Below, piece after piece: positions 1 through 7,406 of a DNA stretch of 64,000 bases. The notes beneath the pieces are model-generated. The model had not been told where the DNA came from. It worked only from the letters and a program-made list of their open reading frames with translations, and made no database searches. The position numbers and the translations under genes were made by a program. This DNA comes from Enterococcus mundtii. GTDB lineage: Bacteria > Bacillota > Bacilli > Lactobacillales > Enterococcaceae. Numbering within the stretch: the first letter of the stretch is position 1; each line of letters begins with the position of its first letter. Location of the stretch: positions 620,001 through 684,000 of the forward strand of contig NZ_AP019810.1 in the NCBI RefSeq assembly GCF_013394305.1, given 5' to 3'.

Positions 1-435
1 TTCGATCTAGGCGTCGTATGGGATGGCTATTGTAGTGATGCGACACGAACAGTTGCCTTCCAAAAACCGACAGAATTTCAAGAGAAAATCTACCAAATCA
101 CGCTTGAAGCCCAATTAGCAGCTCAAGAAGCTGTTCGTCCAGGCGTCACAGCCGCTGAACTTGATCAAGTCGCACGTAACGTCATTGAAAGCTACGGCTA
201 CGGCGAATACTTCAATCATCGTCTAGGTCATGGTATTGGTACAACTGTTCATGAATATCCCTCATTAGTGGCAGGCAATGATCTAGTGATCGAAGAAGGC
301 ATGTGCTTCTCATTAGAACCAGGTATTTATATCCCTGATCAAGTAGGCGTAAGAATCGAAGATTGCGTCTATGTCACAAGTGACGGTTGCATCCCATTTA
401 CAACAACACCAAAAGAATTATTAGTAGTGGAGTAA
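1..435 (+). CDS. pepQ: Xaa-Pro dipeptidase, M24 family (C-terminal 144 residues)
   Basis: The window opens inside this gene, so the start is missing; frame 1 is open to the TAA at 433-435. It is the catalytic pita-bread domain of a metal-dependent peptidase that splits X-Pro dipeptides in the cytoplasm. All five metal ligands expected for the family are visible: Asp2 in FDLG, Asp13 in CSDATRT, His77 in LGHGIG, Glu106 in LEPGIY and Glu120 in RIED. The ending [13 protein letters not shown] is typical of lactic-acid-bacterial PepQ/PepP-like enzymes. Assignment to prolidase rather than aminopeptidase P depends on the missing N-terminal domain. Confidence 0.85.
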   Translation, partial: FDLGVVWDGYCSDATRTVAFQKPTEFQEKIYQITLEAQLAAQEAVRPGVTAAELDQVARNVIESYGYGEYFNHRLGHGIGTTVHEYPSLVAGNDLVIEEGMCFSLEPGIYIPDQVGVRIEDCVYVTSDGCIPFTTTPKELLVVE

Positions 436-551
436 GGTTGTGAAAGAAGCGTTTTGACCTGAGCAGTAAGAGGGGAAATCAGAAAATAGCTTTCCATATT
501 TTTTGATTTCTCAGCTTAATGTTGAAGGTCAGCTTCTTGAACACCGTTCAT
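436..551 (+). repeat. Palindromic intergenic repeat, copy 1
   Basis: The unit begins AGGTTGTGAAAGAAGCG and ends GCTTCTTGAACACCGTT; these ends are imperfect inverted repeats of each other. The centre holds GAAAATAGCTTTCCATATTTTT, flanked by arms that pair (GAAATCAG with CTGATTTC-like sequence). The unit starts right after the pepQ stop. It has the size and terminal symmetry of a MITE-like or stem-loop repeat, with no coding capacity. Confidence 0.75.
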
Positions 552-553
552 CG

Positions 554-671
554 AGGTTGTGAGAAAGCCGTTCTGCTCCGAGTATTAAGACAGAACTTGA
601 GAAAATAGCTTCTCATATTTTTTCAAGTTTTGACTTAATATTGAAGGAGCTGGCTTTCGAACACCGTTTAT
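554..671 (+). repeat. Palindromic intergenic repeat, copy 2
   Basis: This is the same unit as the preceding repeat, in tandem and in the same orientation: AGGTTGTGAGAAAGCCG at the left, GGCTTTCGAACACCGTTTAT at the right. The arms differ (AACTTGAGAAAATAG / CTATT...CAAGTT type) but stay complementary to each other, so the fold is kept while the bases change. Confidence 0.75.
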
Positions 672-673
672 CT

Positions 674-789
674 AGGTTGTGAAAGAAGCGCTCAACACTG
701 AGTAATAAGGGCAAAAAACCAAAATGGCTTTTTTCATTTTGGTTTTTTTGACTTATTATTGAAGTGTTGCTTCTTGAACACCGTTTATC
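674..789 (+). repeat. Palindromic intergenic repeat, copy 3
   Basis: This is the third tandem unit, with left end AGGTTGTGAAAGAAGCG and right end GCTTCTTGAACACCGTTTAT. The central stem is AAAACCAAAATGG pairing with CATTTTGGTTTT. Again the termini are conserved while the inner stem carries compensating differences. Confidence 0.75.
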
Positions 790-791
790 AT

Positions 792-899
792 AGGTTGTGA
801 AAGAAGCGTTTTGACCTGTAAATAAGCGATAACCCCAAAGTAGAAACTATTTTCGGGTTATCGCTTATTTTTTTAGTTGCTTTTTCTGATATCCGTTAG
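792..899 (+). repeat. Palindromic intergenic repeat, copy 4 (diverged right end)
   Basis: The left end AGGTTGTGAAAGAAGCG is intact. The core is AAATAAGCGATAACCC paired with GGGTTATCGCTTATTT (819-835 with 855-870), followed by a T run, so this copy probably works as a transcription terminator. The right end TTGCTTTTTCTGATATCCGTTAGT is a degenerate form of the usual terminus. Confidence 0.6.
819..876. terminator. Bidirectional terminator within repeat copy 4
   Basis: A 16-bp stem of AAATAAGCGATAACCC type is followed by TTTTTTT on the plus strand. It separates plus-strand pepQ from the minus-strand acetyltransferase and could stop transcripts from both sides. Confidence 0.6.
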
Positions 900-909
900 T
901 TGTCGATAC

Positions 910-1338
910 CTATTCATTTGCTATTTGTTGCTTTAAATAGAATTTCGTTGTGCCAACAAAAGGCATATTTTCCACCGAAGCAAACACCTCAAAGCCATGC
1001 CTTTCGTAGAACTCTCGAGCTTGATAATCTTGCGTATTGACGGTCATATACAAACACTGGTTTTCCAATGCTGTTTGTTGAACCGCTTCTATTAATCGCG
1101 ATCCGATGCCTTCGTGACGGTACGATTGATCTACGGCGAGCAATGATAGATGCAAGGTATTACCAAATAAAGATGCTACTGCGCCACCGATCCACTTCTC
1201 ATCCTTAGATGCACTGATTGAAATGATTTGAGTTGTTAAGTGTTCATTTGTAGAAAATGATTGCATATATTGTTCGTTCAGCAGACCAATGATTTTCTTT
1301 TCTGTTTCTTCGGAATCGCTTTTCTTGATCTCAATCAT
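910..1338 (-). CDS. GNAT family N-acetyltransferase
   Basis: This 142-residue single-domain protein has the GNAT fold. The acetyl-CoA pyrophosphate-binding loop is visible as QSYRHEGIGSRLIEAV (Q/RxxGxG/A motif, about residues 72-87), followed by the terminal YERHGFEVFASVENMPF segment typical of the family. It probably acetylates a small amine or a protein N terminus in the cytosol; the substrate cannot be read from sequence. The ATG has GGAGAGG about 9 bases upstream. It lies downstream of the YtxH gene but is separated from it by a terminator, so it probably has its own promoter. Confidence 0.8.
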   Translation of the reverse strand: MIEIKKSDSEETEKKIIGLLNEQYMQSFSTNEHLTTQIISISASKDEKWIGGAVASLFGNTLHLSLLAVDQSYRHEGIGSRLIEAVQQTALENQCLYMTVNTQDYQAREFYERHGFEVFASVENMPFVGTTKFYLKQQIANE

Positions 1339-1367
1339 TTACAATATCCTCTCCACGTAAGATTAGA

Positions 1368-1411
1368 GAAAAAAGGACACGAATCAGGTTGTTTCCTGAT
1401 CGTGCCTTTTC
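1368..1411 (-). terminator. Terminator after the DUF948-YtxH operon
   Basis: On the minus strand AAAAGGCACGATCAGG pairs with CCTGATTCGTGTCCTTTT around an AAACAA loop, followed by T residues. It lies just past the YtxH stop. Confidence 0.8.
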
Positions 1412-1432
1412 TTGCTCACTTTTTAGTGTTGC

Positions 1433-1996
1433 TTATTTAAATGTATCTTTTAAATCTTCTTTCGCAGTAGCTGCATCTTCTTTTGCCATCTCAGACAAGA
1501 TTTTTGCATCTTCAGCTACTGGTTTAGCTTCGTCAATGCCTTCTTTTACAGTACTACCTGCTTGGTCTGCTGTATCTTTGATGTCGATCATGATGTCTTC
1601 TTTCGCAGCAGCTGCTGTGTCGCCTAAATCAGCAGCTGATTTTTTGAAACGATCAGATAAATCAGCTGATTGCTCTTTCAATGTCACTAAAATATCTTCT
1701 GATTCGTCTCCTGCGTCGGCTGTTGCGTCTGAGACTGTTTGTTTGACATTACCAGCTAAATCGCCTGCTTGTTGTGAAAGATCATGCGCTTTGTCTTTTG
1801 CGATACTTGTCAATTCAGTTGATTTTTCTTTTACCATCTCTGTATAATCAGAAGCCATATCTAGAAAATCATCCGCTTGTGCTGCTAATTCATCACGTAA
1901 TTCTTTACCAGATTTTGGTGCAAGTAGCAATGCTGCCACTGCTGCGGCTGTACCACCAATCACTGCACCTAGTAAAAATCCACCTTTTTTTGCCAT
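1433..1996 (-). CDS. YtxH domain-containing stress protein
   Basis: This 187-residue protein begins with a glycine/alanine-rich hydrophobic segment (residues 5-26, GGFLLGAVIGG...LLLAP) followed by KSGKELRDEL, the YtxH signature. The rest is a long hydrophilic Lys/Glu/Asp/Ala helix resembling LEA-like stress proteins. In Bacillus, YtxH belongs to the general stress regulon; the exact role is unknown. The start follows AGGAGG. The DUF948 gene ends 2 bases upstream, so the two are co-transcribed and probably form a membrane-associated pair. Confidence 0.85.
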   Translation of the reverse strand: MAKKGGFLLGAVIGGTAAAVAALLLAPKSGKELRDELAAQADDFLDMASDYTEMVKEKSTELTSIAKDKAHDLSQQAGDLAGNVKQTVSDATADAGDESEDILVTLKEQSADLSDRFKKSAADLGDTAAAAKEDIMIDIKDTADQAGSTVKEGIDEAKPVAEDAKILSEMAKEDAATAKEDLKDTFK

Positions 1997-1998
1997 GA

Positions 1999-2442
1999 TT
2001 ATTTTCCTCCTGTCGTATCTGTTGTTGGTTTTTTATGTTTAAAGAATTTCACTGCAGTCCCACCGACTTTGCTGGCAACAGTTGCTTTTGCTGTTGTTTT
2101 ACCGATGCCACCAACTTTTGTAACGATGTGTTTGCTTGAAGAATTCAATTCTGATACACTCTCGCTCAAATCAGCGACAGCTGTAAATAAAGGATCGATC
2201 GTTGCTACTTTTCCGTTGATATCATTCAACAATTCGTTGCTTTTCACTAACAAGCCTTCGACTTGTCTCGATAAAAGATCAACATCTTTGGTAACGACTT
2301 CAATCGTTGTGTTTGCTTCTGTTACTGTTTGTTCTGCTTTTTCAATCGTTTTTGCTAATCGAATCAATACACGTACTAGAAAGACCACAAGTATTGCAAA
2401 AGCAATTGCTGCAATCAAGCCAGCAATTTCTCCAACTGTCAT
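1999..2442 (-). CDS. DUF948 domain-containing membrane protein
   Basis: The frame is open further upstream, but the ATG at 2442 is chosen because AAGGAGG lies 6 bases before it, and the protein then begins MTVGEIAGLIAAIAFAILVV, a clean N-terminal membrane anchor (residues 4-24). It is 147 residues long. After the anchor come heptad-rich helices (TIEKAEQTVTEANTTIEVV...), as in the DUF948 family, which is routinely found next to YtxH proteins. It is likely a single-pass protein with a cytoplasmic coiled coil, function unknown. Translation of YtxH follows immediately. Confidence 0.85.
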   Translation of the reverse strand: MTVGEIAGLIAAIAFAILVVFLVRVLIRLAKTIEKAEQTVTEANTTIEVVTKDVDLLSRQVEGLLVKSNELLNDINGKVATIDPLFTAVADLSESVSELNSSSKHIVTKVGGIGKTTAKATVASKVGGTAVKFFKHKKPTTDTTGGK

Positions 2443-2473
2443 AATCAAGCCTCCTTCTCCTCTTCTTGCTATA

Positions 2474-2502
2474 AGGATAGCATTTTCATATTTTTTAAAC
2501 AA
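2474..2502 (-). promoter_or_regulatory. Promoter of the DUF948-YtxH operon
   Basis: On the minus strand, TTGTTT (2497-2502) and TATCCT (2474-2479) are separated by 17 bases, about 30 bases upstream of the chosen DUF948 start. This supports the short start rather than the longer open frame. Confidence 0.55.
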
Positions 2503-2512
2503 ATAAAAAATA

Positions 2513-2556
2513 GCAAAAAGCTTCAACTACCTACATTTTGATCAGCAGCTGAAGCA
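2513..2556 (-). terminator. Terminator after galU
   Basis: On the minus strand GCTTCA at 2555-2550 pairs with TGAAGC at 2525-2520, with an inner CAGCTG arm, followed by TTTTTG. It ends the hprK-lgt-gpsA-galU transcript ahead of the DUF948 promoter. Confidence 0.55.
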
Positions 2557-2566
2557 TCTCGCTTGT

Positions 2567-3499
2567 TTACTTTTTGTTAGTTGGTTCAGAAGTTTCTGTT
2601 GATTGATTGAAAGATGAAGGCGTCTCTGCTGCTAAAGACTTGCCTAATGATAGAATGTATTCTCTTAATGGTCCACCCACTTCTGGATGTGTCAATCCAT
2701 ATTCGATACTTGTTTTCATAAAACCAAATTTGTCGCCGACATCATAACGTTTACCCGTAAATTTACGTGCGAATACGCGTTGTGTCTTATTCAATGTATC
2801 GATTGCATCGGTCAATTGGATCTCATTACCTGCACCTGGTTTTTGCTCTGCTAAGACATCAAAGATTTCGGGTGTCAATAAATAGCGTCCAATAATTGCT
2901 AAATCACTTGGTGCTTTACTTGGTTCAGGCTTTTCAACAAAATCTTTGACATTGAATAAGCCGTCTTCTAGTTCTTCTCCTGGATTGATGATCCCATATT
3001 TAGATGTATCTTTGTGAGGTACTTGCATCACGGCGATCGTTGAAGCATGTGTACGCTCATAATCGTCGATCAGTTGTTGTGTCAATGGGATTTCATCTTC
3101 CATGATGTCATCACCTAACATGACAACAAACGGTTCATTTCCGATGAATGCTCTTGCTTGCAACACAGCGTGTCCTAACCCTTTAGGATGCGATTGACGA
3201 ATAAAATGAAGGTTTACATCCGTTGTTTCTTCCACTAATTTTAGTAATTCAGTTTTTCCTTTTTCGCCTAAGTTCGTTTCTAATTCGATATTTGAGTCAA
3301 AATGATCTTCAATTGGGCGTTTTGCTTTCCCTGTGACGATCAAAATATCTTCAATCCCTGATTTTAACGCTTCTTCTACGATAAATTGAATCGTTGGTTT
3401 ATCAACGATCGGCAACATTTCTTTTGCCATCGCTTTTGTTGCAGGTAAAAATCTTGTTCCTAAACCTGCTGCTGGAATCACTGCTTTTTTTACTTTCAT
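2567..3499 (-). CDS. galU: UTP-glucose-1-phosphate uridylyltransferase
   Basis: It makes UDP-glucose from UTP and glucose-1-phosphate, the precursor for glycolipid anchors, teichoic-acid decoration and capsule. The ATG at 3499 is chosen (310 residues) because the product then begins [17 protein letters not shown], the usual family start, with GGGAGAG upstream. The longer frame would overlap gpsA. The nucleotide-binding motif [20 protein letters not shown], the central VMLGDDI and the C-terminal [23 protein letters not shown] are all present. It sits last in an operon after gpsA, 22 bases away, linking lipid and sugar-nucleotide supply. Confidence 0.96.
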   Translation of the reverse strand: MKVKKAVIPAAGLGTRFLPATKAMAKEMLPIVDKPTIQFIVEEALKSGIEDILIVTGKAKRPIEDHFDSNIELETNLGEKGKTELLKLVEETTDVNLHFIRQSHPKGLGHAVLQARAFIGNEPFVVMLGDDIMEDEIPLTQQLIDDYERTHASTIAVMQVPHKDTSKYGIINPGEELEDGLFNVKDFVEKPEPSKAPSDLAIIGRYLLTPEIFDVLAEQKPGAGNEIQLTDAIDTLNKTQRVFARKFTGKRYDVGDKFGFMKTSIEYGLTHPEVGGPLREYILSLGKSLAAETPSSFNQSTETSEPTNKK

Positions 3500-3521
3500 T
3501 TTTTTCTCTCCCTTAAAAATG

Positions 3522-4535
3522 TTAGTGAAATTCATTCTCTTTTTTGCCATCGCGCAACATGATCTCTGTCGCTGCTTCATTTATGTTCTTGTGCTCATAT
3601 AGCACTTCATAAATCGTTTGAGTGATCGGCATCTCGATCCCCATGGTCTCAGCTAACTCTTTAGCAGCTCGTGTGGTCTGGACACCTTCCACGACCATGC
3701 CCATATTATCCAAGACTTCGCTTAATTCATGGTCTTGTCCAAGCAGATTACCGGTACGCCAATTTCTCGAGTGGATACTTGTACAAGTGACAATTAAATC
3801 ACCGACACCGCTCAGTCCGATGAAGGTCAACGGATTTGCTCCCATAGCAACACCTAAGCGGCTGATTTCTGCTAATCCTCTTGTCATGATAGCTGCCTTT
3901 GCATTATCCCCAAAACCTAAGCCATGGATTGCACCTGCACCGATTGCGATAATGTTTTTTAAAGCGGCACCCATTTCGACCCCAATAACATCAGGATTCG
4001 TATAGATTCGGAAATAATGATTCAAAAATATTGTTTGAACAAATTTAGCAGCATCTGCTTCCGTGCTTGCAGCAGTGATCGTCGTAATATCGTGACGAGC
4101 CACTTCTTCTGCATGACTTGGACCCGATAAAACAGCAATTGCTTGTCTCTTTTCTGCTGGGATCTCTTCTGCCAGGACTTCTGAGATCCGCTTGTGTGTT
4201 CCTTGTTCTAAGCCTTTACTTGCATGGATGATCACTGGTTTTGTTTGCAAGACCTCAACGAGTTCTTGACATACCGAACGAATCGCCTTAGTCGGTACAA
4301 CGAACAAAACAGCATCTACATCAGAAACAGCCTTCGCCATGTCCGAGTATGCGATGATCGTTTTGGGCAATTGGTGTTTTGGTAAATAATGCTCATTGGT
4401 ATGCTTTTGGTTGATTTCATTAACCTGTGAGGCACGGTGACTCCAGAGTCGAACGTCATGACCATTTTCAGCAAGCACTTGTGCTAATGCTGTTCCCCAC
4501 GAGCCAGCACCTAAAACCGCTACCCTATATTTCAT
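3522..4535 (-). CDS. gpsA: NAD(P)H-dependent glycerol-3-phosphate dehydrogenase
   Basis: It reduces dihydroxyacetone phosphate to sn-glycerol-3-phosphate for phospholipid and lipoteichoic acid synthesis. The protein is 337 residues, normal for the family. The Rossmann loop [10 protein letters not shown] (residues 9-18), the substrate-domain motif [16 protein letters not shown] with its catalytic lysine, and [23 protein letters not shown] are all clear. The start follows CAGGAG. It lies between lgt and galU on one transcript. Confidence 0.97.
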   Translation of the reverse strand: MKYRVAVLGAGSWGTALAQVLAENGHDVRLWSHRASQVNEINQKHTNEHYLPKHQLPKTIIAYSDMAKAVSDVDAVLFVVPTKAIRSVCQELVEVLQTKPVIIHASKGLEQGTHKRISEVLAEEIPAEKRQAIAVLSGPSHAEEVARHDITTITAASTEADAAKFVQTIFLNHYFRIYTNPDVIGVEMGAALKNIIAIGAGAIHGLGFGDNAKAAIMTRGLAEISRLGVAMGANPLTFIGLSGVGDLIVTCTSIHSRNWRTGNLLGQDHELSEVLDNMGMVVEGVQTTRAAKELAETMGIEMPITQTIYEVLYEHKNINEAATEIMLRDGKKENEFH

Positions 4536-4578
4536 TTTACCACTCCTGCAAATTTTTTCATTTTTTTCGACTTGGACT

Positions 4579-5409
4579 TTAGATAATGAATTGATTTTTC
4601 CCTAAAGATCGGTCGTAATCTGGTAAGTTGCCTTTTTTCCGACGCCAGATGAATAGAACGATTGCTCCAATGAATAGCACAGCAGATAAAAGCTGTGACA
4701 CACGGATCGTATCTAAAAAGTAAAGACTATCCGTTCTCATTCCTTCGATGAAGAAACGACCAAAACTATACCATATCAAGTAAAGCAGTGCGATTTCCCC
4801 TTTTTTCAAAAGATGCGTTTTCTTCCGTAGTAATAAGAGGATGATCACGCCAATAAGGCTCCATACTGATTCATAAAGGAAAGTTGGCTGTCGATAGATC
4901 CCATCGATATACATATTATCAATAATAAAATTCGGTAAATATAGACTTTCTAAGAAACTCCTTGTTGTATCTGGTCCAAATGCTTCATGGTTCATGAAAT
5001 TTCCCCAGCGCCCAATTGCTTGTGCTAATAAAACACTAGGTGCAGCAATGTCCAAGAACGTCCAGACATCAATGAAGTGATATTTCGTGTAAAAATATAA
5101 TGTGATACCGCCTGCAATCAGACCACCATAAATCGCTAGACCGCCTGAACGGATATTGAATATTTGGATCGGATTTGCAATATACTGTGGTAAATCGAAC
5201 AAGATGTAATACAAGCGTGCGCCAATGATCGATAGCGGTAATCCCCATAACATAAAGTCAGTGACGTCTTCTGCTTTCATTCCTACTCTTACTGCTTCTC
5301 GACTGCTTAACCACATGGCGATGATAATGCCTGAAACAATGATCAATGCATACCAGTAAATAGGAACTCCTAAAAGGTCAAAAGCGACCCGATTGATTTG
5401 TGCAATCAT
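4579..5409 (-). CDS. lgt: Phosphatidylglycerol-prolipoprotein diacylglyceryl transferase
   Basis: This polytopic membrane enzyme transfers diacylglycerol to the lipobox cysteine of prolipoproteins, the first step of lipoprotein maturation; PstS in this window would be a client. It is 276 residues with about seven hydrophobic segments and the Lgt signature GRWGNFMNHEAFG (residues about 137-149), including the essential Arg and Asn. The C-terminal YSFGRFFIEGMRTDSLY is also characteristic. The start has GGAGTG 5-6 bases upstream. The upstream gene hprK ends 14 bases before it. Confidence 0.97.
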   Translation of the reverse strand: MIAQINRVAFDLLGVPIYWYALIIVSGIIIAMWLSSREAVRVGMKAEDVTDFMLWGLPLSIIGARLYYILFDLPQYIANPIQIFNIRSGGLAIYGGLIAGGITLYFYTKYHFIDVWTFLDIAAPSVLLAQAIGRWGNFMNHEAFGPDTTRSFLESLYLPNFIIDNMYIDGIYRQPTFLYESVWSLIGVIILLLLRKKTHLLKKGEIALLYLIWYSFGRFFIEGMRTDSLYFLDTIRVSQLLSAVLFIGAIVLFIWRRKKGNLPDYDRSLGKNQFII

Positions 5410-5423
5410 ACTTTCACTCCTAG

Positions 5424-6362
5424 CTATTGTCCGTTTGAATTTTCTTCAATCAAACGGCTCAATCTTTCTTCAAATGTCTTCGTTGCATCGAATCCCATCG
5501 TTTTCGCACGGAAATTCATCGCAGCAACTTCAATGATGATCGCGACATTTCGTCCAGTTTTCACAGGTATTTTGATTTGGGGGATACCTACTTCCGCAAT
5601 TTCAACAGAAGTATCTTCAGACCCTAAACGATCGTATTTTTTCTCTTTTGCCCAAGCTTCTAAGTAGACAGCTAATTGGACTTGCATCGATCCTCTGACT
5701 GCACTGGCACCAAAAAGATTCATCACATCAATGATCCCGATTCCGCGAATCTCAATCAAATGTTCAAGGATTTTTGGTGGCTCTCCAATAACAGTTAGCT
5801 CATCTTGTTGATACACATCCACTCGATCATCTGCAATCAATCGATGGCCTCTTTTGATCAGTTCTAACGCTGTCTCACTCTTCCCAATACCACTATCTCC
5901 TTGGATCAAGACACCTAGTCCATAGACATCGACTAAGACGCCGTGAACACTTGTCCTAGGTGCTAATCGTCCATCTAAATAACTTGATAACTCACCAAGT
6001 AAACGTGAGGTTGAGATTGGCGAACGCAAAACGGCCATGCCATGTTCATTTGCTGCTTGAATCATTTCTTCTGGTGCAGCTAAACCTCTAGAGATGATAA
6101 AGGCTGGCATGTCTTCACTGCATAAACGACGCATGATCATCAAACGCTCTTCCGGCATCATCCGTTCTGCGAAGCTGATTTCTTTGCTCCCAAATAACTG
6201 TAGTCGATCATGCGAATAATAATTAAAATAACCGGTCAATTCCAGTCCAGGTCTGGAGATATCACCGGTTACGATGACACGATTTAAACTTTGCTCGTCA
6301 CCAGTGACGATTTCTAATGATAGTTTTTCTACTAATTGGCTAACTTTTACCATTTCTGCCAT
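5424..6362 (-). CDS. hprK: HPr kinase/phosphorylase
   Basis: This bifunctional enzyme phosphorylates and dephosphorylates Ser46 of the PTS protein HPr, setting CcpA-mediated carbon catabolite repression. The 312-residue length matches the family. The Walker A loop GDSGIGKS is at residues 155-162, and the HprK signature [18 protein letters not shown] follows at about 200-217. The start ATG has TGAGG about 8 bases upstream. It is the first gene of hprK-lgt-gpsA-galU, an arrangement common in Firmicutes. A terminator at 6514-6555 isolates it from liaZ. Confidence 0.97.
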   Translation of the reverse strand: MAEMVKVSQLVEKLSLEIVTGDEQSLNRVIVTGDISRPGLELTGYFNYYSHDRLQLFGSKEISFAERMMPEERLMIMRRLCSEDMPAFIISRGLAAPEEMIQAANEHGMAVLRSPISTSRLLGELSSYLDGRLAPRTSVHGVLVDVYGLGVLIQGDSGIGKSETALELIKRGHRLIADDRVDVYQQDELTVIGEPPKILEHLIEIRGIGIIDVMNLFGASAVRGSMQVQLAVYLEAWAKEKKYDRLGSEDTSVEIAEVGIPQIKIPVKTGRNVAIIIEVAAMNFRAKTMGFDATKTFEERLSRLIEENSNGQ

Positions 6363-6513
6363 TCGTATACCTCATTTCTATTAAACTGTTCTCTTTTATT
6401 TTATCATTCTATCGGTAAAAGTACTACCAATAAAAAAAACAAGGGATATCCTTTTCATTACACTCGTTTTTTATGGCAAGCACCGATCAAGAAATCGCTG
6501 TCATTTCTTTAGA

Positions 6514-6555
6514 AATAAGAAGAGGAAGCGACAATTGCCACTTCCTCTTTCCACT
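6514..6555 (-). terminator. Terminator of the liaXYZ operon
   Basis: AAGAGGAAG (6520-6528) pairs with CTTCCTCTT (6541-6549), with further outer pairing of AAATAAG with CTTATTT. It lies just downstream of liaZ on the minus strand. Confidence 0.7.
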
Positions 6556-6591
6556 TATTTGATTGTGCTTTATTGTCCTTTGCATTGTTTT

Positions 6592-6948
6592 CTAACGATT
6601 CCTGTTCATATTACGATTGCTAACGATGATATTTACGAATGACATGATCACTGCAATCATTATAGCTGATCCAAATGACGAAAAGCTAAAATTAGCTGCT
6701 CCGACAAAGAAGGAGGTCATTTGTAAAATCAATGCGTTGATCACAAAAGTGAATAATCCAAACGTCAACAAGGTAAAGGGGATCGATAAAAACATAATGA
6801 ATGGCTTGACTAATAGATTCAGCACAGAAAGAACAAAACTCGCCACAACTGCGGTCCAAATACTATTCACAAATATCATATTTGGAAAAATAACTGCCAG
6901 AGAGATAAACGTCAGCGTACTAACAACAATACGTTGAAGATAAGACAT
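6592..6948 (-). CDS. liaZ: LiaZ, YvlD/phage-holin-like membrane protein
   Basis: This 118-residue protein has four hydrophobic segments and matches the YvlD / phage holin family 4 style: LNLLVKPFIMFLSIPFTLLTFGLFTFVINALIL is the family core. It is the last gene of the liaXYZ operon, whose products act in the enterococcal membrane response to daptomycin and antimicrobial peptides. The ATG overlaps the liaY stop (TAATG), showing translational coupling. Its biochemical role is not established; interaction with LiaX/LiaY at the septal membrane is known or proposed for the family. Confidence 0.85.
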   Translation of the reverse strand: MSYLQRIVVSTLTFISLAVIFPNMIFVNSIWTAVVASFVLSVLNLLVKPFIMFLSIPFTLLTFGLFTFVINALILQMTSFFVGAANFSFSSFGSAIMIAVIMSFVNIIVSNRNMNRNR

Positions 6949-7253
6949 TAAAAGTCACTCCATTCGTCATCGTTGATTTTCTCTGCCTCTTTTCGTTTAT
7001 TCGTTTGTTCTCTGTAGTTGTTTTTTTGATAATAGTCGTTGTCATGTCCATAACGACGTTGATTATTCTTTCCTGAAGGCACAAGCAAAGCCAACAGAAT
7101 GTATAAAATAATTGGGCTTCCGAATGCAACTAAACTTAAGAAGACGTAAATGACACGAACAACTGTTGGATCAATCCCAAGATATTCAGCAATCCCAGCT
7201 AAAGTACCTGTCAATACAATATTTTTATTTGATTTTGTCAACTTTTTTTTCAT
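6948..7253 (-). CDS. liaY: LiaY, PspC-domain membrane protein
   Basis: The protein is 101 residues long. The N-terminal PspC domain is recognisable as NIVLTGTLAGIAEYLGIDPTVVRVIYVFLSL, followed by a second hydrophobic helix (FGSPIILYILLALLVPSG, about residues 44-61) and a charged tail rich in Asn, Arg and Asp. In enterococci, LiaY connects the stress sensor LiaX with membrane remodelling. It is preceded by a hairpin in the liaX-liaY gap that could lower its expression relative to liaX. It is co-transcribed with liaZ. Confidence 0.88.
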   Translation of the reverse strand: MKKKLTKSNKNIVLTGTLAGIAEYLGIDPTVVRVIYVFLSLVAFGSPIILYILLALLVPSGKNNQRRYGHDNDYYQKNNYREQTNKRKEAEKINDDEWSDF

Positions 7254-7363
7254 TTTCTTTCACCTCTGTTCTCCTATTTTAATTGAAGAAAGATGCTAAA
7301 ACAATCTTACTTCGGAAGATTTATTGAAATAATAAACCTATTGTTTGTTTCTTATAAGTATGA

Positions 7364-7404
7364 TTTTCGCTTCGCCTTCCTCTTTCAGAAGGTCGAAGCG
7401 AAAA
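7364..7404 (-). terminator. Intercistronic hairpin between liaX and liaY
   Basis: TTTTCGCTTCGCCTTCC (7364-7380) pairs with GAAGGTCGAAGCGAAAA (7388-7404) directly after the liaX stop codon. There is no long T run, so partial termination or 3'-end mRNA protection is more likely than a full stop. Confidence 0.6.
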
Positions 7405-7406
7405 AA

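Noticed and set aside
436-899. CRISPR array interpretation of the tandem units
   Set aside because: Units are long, adjacent and palindromic throughout, without unique spacers, and no cas genes are present; a stem-loop repeat family fits.
1389-1847. Long plus-strand frame opposite the YtxH gene
   Set aside because: Low-complexity Ser/Ala translation of the reverse of a Lys/Glu/Asp-rich gene; no ribosome site.
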